Shown in pieces: positions 55,815 to 64,000 of a stretch of DNA of 64,000 nt. The notes beneath the pieces were generated by a model. The model had not been told where the DNA came from, ran no database searches, and worked only from the letters and a program-made list of their open reading frames with translations. Source of the stretch: Gongronella butleri (lineage: Eukaryota; Mucoromycota; Mucoromycetes; Mucorales; Cunninghamellaceae); the NCBI GenBank assembly GCA_025201375.1, contig JAIWZP010000004.1:186001-250000 (forward strand). The letters run 5' to 3'. A program made the position numbers and the translations under genes. The number at the start of each line of letters is the position of its first letter. Positions within the stretch are counted from its first letter, which is position 1.

Positions 55815-56890
55815 AATACAGTGCAAAAAAAAATTCCATGCAATTTTCGCACCTTAATTTGGAAGTGTCAAACCTTAAATTTTTGCAAAAAATCTCGCCC
55901 AAAGTAGGCAAGTTTCTCAGTCGATCGCCGTTCATGCGTCGCTCTTTGGGCATTTCTCTAAAGTTCGGACGATCTGCCACAGCATTTTGTCTGCCAATAG
56001 CAAATTGTCGGAGTTGCCTGTTTGGGATGCATTGATCACTCGGAGTTCGAAATTCCCCAAATTTGGCATTTTCTGAGATTGAAATGTGTGATCCCTGAGT
56101 GACCCCTGAATTTTTAAAGCGTGGTCGTAGCGCGTTGGTGTTTTAAGCTTTTTCGTTGCAAATTTTGCGCTGATTGCGATGCCACCATTTTTGAGCGGGG
56201 CCGACCATGCAGATGGCAAGATGAATGCAAAATAGTACAAGTGCGAGGTTTTTGGCATTTTCGAGTTCAAAAAAAAAATCGGGCGGGTCCGTCTTGAGTA
56301 CTGGGCTAAAGTTTATGCCGTGACGCCGGTTTCATTGGCGGGCAAGCAGGCTGTAAAAAATTTTCTGGAGGCACAGCAAGCCGGCAAAGTCTGAAAAAGC
56401 GCTTTTTGGTGTTTAAAAGGTGAATGCGTACCGGTGTTGTGGTTCTGGAATATTTTGCTCCTTTTTGTCTCATGTACTGTAGCTCCTTTTTCCTCTGCAC
56501 ATTCCCCTTTTTGGCCCATTCTTGCTATTTAATGCCCCTCTCTCTCTGTTTTTGCTCTTTTGTTCCCTTTTTTTGCTGTTTGGCTTGCAATGGCCTAAAT
56601 AAACGCGTTTGCCGCGTCGCATCTTTGGTACACATTGTGCAGGCCTCGTAGGAAGTATCTCAGCATTATAACACCGGTACATTTTTATGCAGTGTGGGGC
56701 GATGCTTCAGGCATTGAAATGATACAGTAGCACGCGTCAGTTTCTGTATGTTTTACTGTATATTCGCTTGTAAAACCAGCTACCGTACAATATCATATCA
56801 TAAAAAGATAAAATGGATGAAAATCGTGCTTTTGCGCATTTTTTTCTTGGGCACTTGCAGAGACGCTGGCTGTTTTTCACGCTTGTGGGG
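55815..56890 (+). repeat. dispersed repeat D, copy 2
   Basis: The part 55815-56420 aligns with 13905-14550. After an unrelated segment of about 280 bp (56425-56695), 56695-56740 aligns with 14570-14620 and 56790-56890 with 12960-13090. The site 56354-56355 is plain TA where copy 1 has TACAGTA. At 56723-56729 it has TACAGTA where copy 1 has TACTGTA (14602-14608). Confidence 0.75.
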
Positions 56891-57468
56891 GGAGCGGGGC
56901 AGTCTAGGGGGGAGCAGAATTAATTCATTATGATAGCTGATAATATGGTGCCCGTGTCAAGTCGGCGGCGGGCGGATTGCATGCGGTGACAGCTGGCGAA
57001 TACAATATCATACAGTATGTTCATATCATACTGCATGCAGGAATCAGATTCATTTCTGTCGTTTCTACGTACCCAAAAAAAGCCAAGAACAGGTCGCTGG
57101 CCTTGGATGACATGTATGATACCTCTGTCCTCTGCAACGAATTCGTGGCGCTCAGTTCGCTGGAGAGTGGAGAGCTAGAGACATCGGCTTTTTGTTTTAA
57201 GGTGATCCGATGATGCCAAGACCGCGCAGCCTAGGCTCAAGTTGGAAGTCAGGGATCGACGGCGAGATCCCCGGGTATTGCCCGACATTGGCACTGTCTC
57301 GAAAAAGGGGGCGCTCGCCATTGGCCGGGATTTATACAGTATGATACCCTTTTTTTTTCTTTTCTTTTTAACCTCTTTTTTTTTGCTGTTCGTTTTTGTT
57401 TTTTTTGTTTTTCTTCTTCCTCTCCCTCTTTTCATCTTTTTTGCATACTTGATCCCTCTTTCTTTTAG
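56891..57468. other. promoter side of the GT62 gene
   Basis: No gene seen. Near 57330 there is a TTTATACAGTATGATACC string, and a T-rich leader runs from 57350 to the start codon. Confidence 0.4.
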
Positions 57469-58555
57469 ATGTGGCATCAACGGCCTTTCCAGCTGGTGCT
57501 CTTGTCAGTGGCTAGCTGCTTTATGCTGTATTTTATGTACTCTGCATCAAGGTCGACGTCGAGCAGCCAATGCCCAGAGAGCCATGGGTACAACCGCCGT
57601 CCGCTGGAGCCGTTTTCCTACTATGACATGGATAGACCTGATACTGTCAACGATACCAATATCCCGCATGTATTAATATTGACGCCGTTCAAGGAGGCTG
57701 CACGCTTTATCGAGCCATATTTTAACAATTTGCACCAGCTCACGTACCCGCACGACCGCATTTCGCTTGGCTTCCTTGTGAGCGACTCCAAGGACGACAC
57801 CATTGATCTGCTGCGACGCACGGCCAGTAGGTCGATGCGCGGGCAGCATGGCTGGGAGTCGCCCTTTCACCGCATCGACATTTATCAAAAGGACTTTGAC
57901 TATGATCTGCCCAGCAACGAGGACCGCCATGCGTTCAACGTGCAAGTCAAGCGACGCCAAATCATGGCCAAATCGCGCAACACGCTGCTTTCCGCGGCAC
58001 TCACGCCAGAGATCGACTGGGTGCTGTGGCTCGATAGCGACGTTGTCGAGTACCCGGCGACGCTGCTCGAGGAATTGATCGGCCTCGATAAAGATATCAT
58101 CGTGCCCAATTGCTACTGGCACTCGTACAATGAGGAAGGTGGCTATGATCGTAACAATTGGCAAGAAACCAACGAAAGCTGGGCATTCCAAGAAGGACTC
58201 AAGGCCGACGACGTCCTTGTCGAAGGTAAAAAAGAAAAAAAAGAGAGAGCGAGAGAGGCAAAACGAGGCTCATGGATTCGTTTTTTTAATAGGTTACGAT
58301 GAGCTCAAGACGCATCGCATTAGCTTGATTGATCTGCGCTACGAAGAATCGTCGGAATTGATGCACGTTGTGCCGCTGGACGCCGTGGGCGGCACCTGCA
58401 CGCTGGTCAAGGCGCAGGTGCATCGCGATGGCGCGGTGTTTCCGACTTTTCCTTTCCAGCACCAAGTGGAGACCGAGGGTCTTGCTAAAATGGCCAAGGC
58501 GCTGGGCTACTCTGTGTGGGGGCTGCCTAATTACCTCGTGTACCATTATATTTAG
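57469..58555 (+). CDS. GT62 alpha-mannosyltransferase (Mnn9/Van1/Anp1 family)
   Basis: Two exons (57469-58225 and 58293-58555) encode 339 residues, the size of Mnn9. A single hydrophobic signal anchor (LVLLSVASCFMLYFMY, residues about 9-24) makes it a type II Golgi membrane protein. The catalytic domain has VLILTPFKEAARFIEPYF, HDRISLGFLVSDSKDDTIDLL, the metal-binding WVLWLDSDVVEYP (DxD), and a conserved end with VGGTCTLVKAQVHRDGAVFP. Family members build the alpha-1,6-mannan backbone of cell-wall N-glycans as part of M-Pol complexes. Which of the three yeast paralogs it matches best cannot be told without alignment. Confidence 0.93.
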
Positions 58556-58578
58556 TTTCTTCATCCATAAATTATTAT

Positions 58579-58617
<39 letters not shown>

Positions 58618-58948
58618 TTTTTTCGTTTCGGCTGTGGAATGATCCGGGAAAAGGTGGCCCGATTCCGAGGGAGCAAGGCTTTTTTATCTCATACAATCCC
58701 GGGAAATGGAAGAGGCGGGTGGAGAACAGGGACAGGGGGGGGGACGGATGGGGGGAATTGATGTGTGGTGAGGTCACACCTTTTTGCGGGGAAACAAGCG
58801 AGGGTGGTGGGTGGATGAAAAAAGGCGGGTTTGAGCTGAGATTTTTTTTTTTTTTTTTTGTAGCACGCCTCTCTTTCCTTTTTCTTTCATTGCTCCTTTG
58901 CTCTCTTTCTTTCACTTTTTTTTCTATTGTTCTTCTTCCTCTCTTTTG

Positions 58949-61024
58949 ATGGTGGAGACGTCTCACAAGTCAAGGTCGCCCGGGCGGCTGCTAAATTGGG
59001 CTTGGCCCAGCAAGAAACGACGTGAAAGCCACCCGCCACCGAGTATTTCTATTAGTGACACTAGTGGTCGCCTTGAGCGAGCTGCCACGTTGCAGGGCGA
59101 GCCATTATTGCACGGCACACCGCCAAGACGGCAGAGCGACGCATCCTTCTCGGTGGGCGATCCATCGTCCACCACCTCCAGCATGAGCGGCTCAAGACGC
59201 AGCACAAAGACATCCATCCGCGAATTCTTCACACGACGCAGCCAGAGTGGGCCTGCGGGCACCCCATCCACCAGCTCCACGCCACCACTGACCCAGCAGC
59301 AGCAATTGCAGCAATTACAACATCAACAGGCCCCCTCTGCCGCAGCCATGCAGCCTGCACCCTTGTCAACCACGTCACCATCGGCCACACGGTCCAAATT
59401 GCCCTCCCCTGTCACCAGCCCCGTCTCACGGGCCATGGATGTGAACGACCAGTACAAAATACCCAGCCATTTGCTTCCTGAATCACCACCTCACATCCCC
59501 ACGCCCGTATCGTCAAACATACCACCTTTATCCACGTCACCAACGGCCACCGCCACGCACCACCATCGTCTGTCGCTGCTCCACCCGCTGCTGCACCTCT
59601 CTGAGCTCAGCCATCATCATGGCTCGCACCAGGGCAGCATTGCAGGCTCGCAATACACGCCAAGCTCGTCATCTCTCATGCTTGCGCCACAAAAGGAAGA
59701 GATGGAAGAGCCTCCCCTGTCCATGGAAGACACAAAGCGCATTGCCTTGCGCCAGGATCTCATCCGCCTTGCTTTTGATGGGTAAATGTTCGCCCATTGT
59801 TTTCTTTTTTTTTTTTTTTCTTTTATCGCGTGCATGAATGGGATTGTCTCATATTTTTTTTGTTTTTCATTTTGTGGTAGATGGTTCAAAAGCCCACTTG
59901 GGCCAGATCAAGATCGAAAAGTGTTACACATCGGGTAGGTTGGGGGTGGGAGGCAAAAATGGCCAAGATAGAAAAAAAATCATGATCTGGCAAGGAAAAA
60001 AAAGTGTGGGAAACATTGCCAAGTTGGGCGTGTGCGGGAAAAAGAACAAAAAGAAAAAACCTAGCATGGGTGGGAAGCGGGCAGGTGAAATTCATGCAAG
60101 AATGGTCCAATTGAGTTTTTTTTTCTATTTTTTTTTTTTTTTTTTTATCAGGTGTGGCGATGGTGCTTGGTGCTTGGCTGCAAGCAAGGCTTATCCTAAT
60201 TGGTACTTTTACGGCGTGGACGATAGCACAGGCGGCCCGTTTATGGCGTCTGCTGTGCGCTATCGCAATTCGGTGATCAATGCCGGTGGCCTCGAAGACC
60301 TGACGACGCTGCCCATTAATGCGCATGGCAATTTCCAGTTCATCCGCGCATCATCCACGCTGCTCGAGGGCCTCGAATGGATTCCAGACGGCTATTTCGA
60401 TCTTGTGTACGGGCAATGCCTGCTCATGTCCATGCCAAGGCGTGATTATGAGGCCATGGTCTCGCACGCATGGCGTGTGTGCAAGCCCGGCGGCTTTGTC
60501 GAGCTGACCGAGCTGGACTTGACCTTGTATGGGCAGCTGCCCTTGGGCCGATTGACACGCTGGCTCAACCACCGAGGTAAAAAATATATACTTATAGAGA
60601 TATTCCAGAGAACTTGTTGGCCCTTGCCAGCGCGGAATTAACGCGTATTTTTATTTTTTATGATGAAAAAGTGACGACTGCGACCAAAAAACGGCGATTG
60701 GACATCAAGCGGGCTCAGCACCTGCAGGATTTGTTCTTCAAATTGTTGATCCAGGACCAAACATCGCGACAACGACAGCAGAGCTACCAAGTGGGTTACA
60801 TTTCGCTGCCATTGGGCGTGTGGGGTGGGCGCATTGGCGTCATGTGCCGCGACGAGTTGCACGACGTGCTGGACGATTTGCGCGTGGCCACCGCGCCCAT
60901 CTCCAGTGACGACGCGCCGCTCACCGACCAAGAGTGGGATGTCATGTCAAACAACCTGGATGACGAATTCGAGGCTCAGAAAAGCTTCATGAACTTGTAT
61001 CACATCCATGCCAAAAGGCATTGA
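58949..61024 (+). CDS. SAM-dependent methyltransferase with long disordered N-terminus
   Basis: Four exons (58949-59781, 59881-59934, 60152-60576, 60672-61024) encode 554 residues. The first 250 or so are Ser/Pro/Thr-rich with a Gln tract (QQQQLQQLQHQQ), basic islands and no fold. A class I methyltransferase domain follows: motif I VLHIGCGDGAWCLAASKAYP, acidic loop YFYGVDD, and motif IV/post-IV DGYFDLVYGQCLLMSMPRRDY with WRVCKPGGFVELTELDL. This resembles the fungal LaeA/TAM-domain group, whose members act on chromatin regulators or secondary metabolism, but direct orthology is not claimed. The acceptor of the last intron is uncertain; an alternative would use the frame open from 60610. Confidence 0.8.
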
Positions 61025-61182
61025 TCCCCTTTCTCTCTTTCCCCCCTTCTCCTTGCACTTTGCTCTCTCGCTTTTTTTTTTTTTTTTTCTTCTCAGATTC
61101 TGTTCCTCTTGTTTCTCCTCCTCGTACCCATTGCGCACACTGTGTGTGTGTGACCTCTTTACACCTACTTTTCTAATGTTTT

Positions 61183-61188
61183 AATAAA
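61183..61188 (+). terminator. polyadenylation signal candidate after the methyltransferase
   Basis: AATAAA 159 nt after the stop, inside a T-rich 3' region. Confidence 0.4.
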
Positions 61189-61609
61189 TTTGTAAATAGC
61201 GCCATTTTCCTCTCACGTCATTGTCCCTTTTTTTTTATTCTTGTCACATTCTGGGTCCTCGAAACAGTTTCCAATGGCTGCATGCATGATTTTCGAACAC
61301 AGAAAAGGAAAACAAAAAGGTGTTGGCACGAGTCATCTGGTGCGTCCGCAACTGGTTTTGTCTCCTTGCGCCCACACACTCTCTTACCTCATAGGTAAGG
61401 AGACTGGACCGCTTGGTCAGCTCACTTGTTGTCAGGGGACGAAGACAGAAATAGACACAGTATAAAAAAATGGGCCTCGGCTACCCGTATTTGCTTGTTG
61501 AGATCAAATTCCACATTTTCGCTCTTTTTTTTTTTTTATTATCCTTTGCTCTTTTTCGTTTCTCCCACCTCGTTCTCGTGCATTTTTTTTCTTTCCTTTT
61601 CGCAATTTC

Positions 61610-63300
61610 ATGGTCACAACAAGCATCCATTATCCAAGCATTTTGGACAATCAGATGGTAAAAACGCGATTTCACGCGTGTGTCACGTTTGACAGGTCAA
61701 TGACAGCTCAATTTGCTCATTTTCTTTGACCCCCCTCTCACGTCATAGACGTACGCTCAGGATGACGCTTACAAGGAATTGGCCCTGCACGCCGAGTATT
61801 TGCAAAAGGTAAAATGAAAAAAAAGGCAGAGGGAGGCCACCACCCGGCCCCTCCCCCTCTCCACCTTCAGGCGCCCCTCTCCCGGGCGTCTTGCTCCTTC
61901 ACAATTGCGGCCCCTGCCCTGCCCCACAGCTTGGGCAAAAAGGAAAAAAAAAGGAGGGGGGCCGGCCCGAGGCTTTTTTCTCTTCATGCATTGGAAGGGG
62001 GCTGTGACAATTCAATGTTTCTCTTTTATTTTCGCCATTGCGTAGCAACTAGGGGTGCTGCAGCGTGAAAACAAACAATTGCTCGGCACGCAGCAGAATC
62101 TCGAGACACAGATTGAAGCCCAAGAAGACGCGCTGGCCGCAAGTCAAAAGGAAGTTGCCATGTTGAAACGCAAGTCGCAAGGCTTGGAGACACGGCTGGA
62201 CACAGAGGTAATTTAAAAAAAAAAGAAGTAGAAAAGAGGCCAGGTGACGCGCGATGACGACGGGGGTGGGCGCGCGCGAGGTGGCCAAGGTGGCGGGGAG
62301 CACGCGCATCATCTTGCATGAAATTTTCGCCCATTTCGCCTCAATTGATCTTTTTTATTGTGTGACAGAGTCACCGCTACGACGCGGATCGCAGCATGTG
62401 GCTGGAAACCGAATCTCACCTGACACAGCGGATAAAAGTTGGCACCACACAAACGCGGCGTGCACGCCGTGCGACCGTGTCAGCGGTGCAACAAGGATCC
62501 GACACGGCATTGACCGCGTTTTGCAACCGGTGCGAGGGTCAGCGCATCAAGATGGACCTCGAATTGGCAAAGACCCAAGCGCAACACGAGCGACTCGTCG
62601 CTCACCTCGAAAAGGAGCTTGTCGCGCGCCAGGCAGAGCACGACAGAGGCATGCAAAAGCACATGGATCATCTGGCCAGTGTCCAGGCCGAATTGGCCGA
62701 AATCAAGCGGCTGCACGTGACTCTCATGGAAGAAAACGAGCTGCACCGCCTCGCATCATGGCCAACCCAGCAAACACTCGTCGAACCAAAGCAAATGACA
62801 CTCTCCACAGGCCCACCAAGCCTCGCGTCAGAAATTAGCCAGCTGTCCGACGACAATACGCTCCTGCAAGGTACGATAATGACAAACCTTTATGCCCCAC
62901 TTTTTTTTTTTCCTACCTCCCTTTTTTTTTTTGGGCCAATGTTGCCATTTTGCCGCAACTACCCCCCTCAAACTGACGCGCATTGATGAACTCGTTTTTA
63001 GATTTGCAGCAGGAAAACCAGTGTCTCAAGGAGGCAAACAAGGCATTGAGCTCGTACATGAACAAAATTCTTTCAAAGATTGTGGGCGATCACTCGCTGG
63101 TGGACATTCTCAATGTCGATGACGATCAATTGACACCCAAACCGTCGCCCGTGCCCCCCGTCGCCGACCAACGACGCGAACGGCCACGACGTAGCACCAT
63201 CTCGCATTGCACATCGGCCGAAAAGGGCTGGACACGCGCTTTCAAACGTGTCTCCATGCTTTCGTGGGCGGCTTCCAATAAGCCTCTCGCCAATGCCTAA
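61610..63300 (+). CDS. coiled-coil protein, unrecognised
   Basis: Five exons (61610-61657, 61749-61808, 62046-62207, 62369-62870, 63002-63300) join in frame into 356 residues. Most of the protein is predicted coiled coil: KELALHAEYLQKQLGVLQRE, LETQIEAQEDALAASQKEVA, then HERLVAHLEKELVARQAEHD and VQAELAEIKRLHVTLMEENE. A C-terminal helix (ENQCLKEANKALSSYMNKIL) is followed by a short acidic segment, a Pro-rich linker and KGWTRAFKRVSMLSWAAS, which may be an amphipathic membrane- or partner-binding end. Two cysteines in CNRCEGQR might coordinate metal. Function unknown; a cytoskeletal or septation tether is possible but unsupported. Confidence 0.75.
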
Positions 63301-63427
63301 ACTTTTTCCATCCTATACCACCAACCAACATGCACGTCCGTCCCTCACCGCCAATTTGGCTCTCCCTCCATACCCTTTTTTCTTTTTTTTCTGCTCCATT
63401 TGTTCCTATTTCATCGATTCTTGTGCA

Positions 63428-63433
63428 AATAAA
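63428..63433 (+). terminator. polyadenylation signal candidate
   Basis: AATAAA 128 nt downstream of the coiled-coil gene's stop codon. Confidence 0.4.
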
Positions 63434-63864
63434 TCAATTGAATTGATCCGTATTCTTGATCAGACCGTTGTACATAATCCCCCAGTAACAGAAAAAGACT
63501 GTCATCACGTCTAGCTAAGGCTGGCGCGCGCGACAAAACGAGGCAAGACCGCCTATTTAGAGGCCAAAAAGTAAAAAACGCGCCCGTGCGACAAGCACAC
63601 AGGGGTTTTTTTCATTGTCCATCCAACTTGGCAAGTACCCACCTCTCGTCACTGCTCGCAGCCACGCTTTCGATACAGCTTTGGCTAAGTATTGTCATCA
63701 CGTTTCAAGAATTTTTGTTAAAAATCAAGAAGGAAAGAGCATCAAAGCAAGAGGGGCGGGCGGACTTTTATAATAAAATTTGGCCCAGAAGCCACAATTT
63801 TTTTTTCTTTCTTGCCCTTCCTTTTTTTTTTTTTTCCTTGTTCGACACCTTGATCTTGCAAGCC
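63434..63864. other. intergenic, no gene seen
   Basis: Promoter side of the gene that starts at 63865. It ends with long T runs just before that start codon, as seen before several other genes here. Confidence 0.4.
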
Positions 63865-64000
63865 ATGGTTGCCAAAAACAAGCTGTCTGTAACCGACACG
63901 TTTATTAAAAATGTCGTAAACAAGCCGCAGGTGTTTTTTGACAACAACCCTGCGCTTGTGGAGCAATCCATTGCACTGACAAAGCACCTCTACGACACTG
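63865..64000 (+). CDS. start of a gene cut by the window end, unrecognised
   Basis: An open frame from the ATG at 63865 (AGCCATGG context) runs off the window edge: 45 codons, including KLSVTDTFIKNVVNKPQVFF and VEQSIALTKHLYDT. A T-rich leader precedes it, as for other genes in this window. The visible part is too short to assign a family. Confidence 0.55.
   Translation, partial: MVAKNKLSVTDTFIKNVVNKPQVFFDNNPALVEQSIALTKHLYDT

Noticed and set aside
60577..60671. Alternative reading in which the methyltransferase's third intron ends near 60609
   Set aside because: That intron would be only about 32 nt, well below the usual 55-105 nt here, so the 95-nt intron is preferred.

Overview
This is a stretch of fungal nuclear chromosome. 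Nearly every gene is broken by short GT-AG introns, many of 55-105 nt, with pyrimidine-rich 3' ends and long A or T runs. There is a Zn2Cys6 transcription factor, a GT62 (Mnn9/Van1/Anp1) mannosyltransferase, an Mcp1-type mitochondrial protein and the fungal/plant-type arginine methyltransferase RMT2. DPP8/9, MFSD5 and MMTAG relatives, often missing from budding yeasts, are also present. I infer a filamentous, possibly early-diverging, fungus; the sequence alone does not fix the phylum. I recognised no tRNA, rRNA or CRISPR.

Layout. 0.5-3.4 kb: a divergent pair, a PhyH-type Fe(II)/2-oxoglutarate oxygenase and an HD-domain diiron oxygenase of the PhnZ type, which together look like an oxidative phosphonate-degradation module. 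3.7-12.3 kb: FAD synthase, the karyopherin Mtr10/transportin-SR, and an SAH/MTA-deaminase-like amidohydrolase. 12.3-17.1 kb: gene-free and repeat-rich, with two abutting 1.0-kb palindromic elements, followed by an isolated retrotransposon gag-like ORF. 18.3-53.4 kb: a dense housekeeping block. In order it holds the branched-chain keto acid dehydrogenase E1 beta subunit, the 60S factor Rei1, a small coiled-coil protein, a Zn2Cys6 regulator divergent from a DPP8/9-like peptidase, and RMT2. It continues with a small membrane protein, eEF1B gamma, an Mcp1-like protein, MMTAG, RPS15, MFSD5, exosome Rrp42, a GNAT acetyltransferase and condensin subunit 1. 53.4-57.4 kb: a second repeat island with a third 1.0-kb palindrome. 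57.4-64 kb: GT62 mannosyltransferase, a methyltransferase with a long disordered N-terminus, a coiled-coil protein, and the start of a gene cut by the window edge.

Two things stand out. First, the PhnY/PhnZ-like pair: every metal and substrate ligand I recall for PhnZ is present with exact spacing, in a spliced eukaryotic gene. Second, a family of TA-flanked, about 1005-bp, almost fully palindromic elements with CAGT-type ends (Tc1/mariner-like, non-autonomous). It is accompanied by many TACAGTA/TACTGTA heptamers that look like excision footprints. One pair of related repeat copies in the window shows TACAGTA in one copy and plain TA in the other, exactly the 5-bp difference expected.
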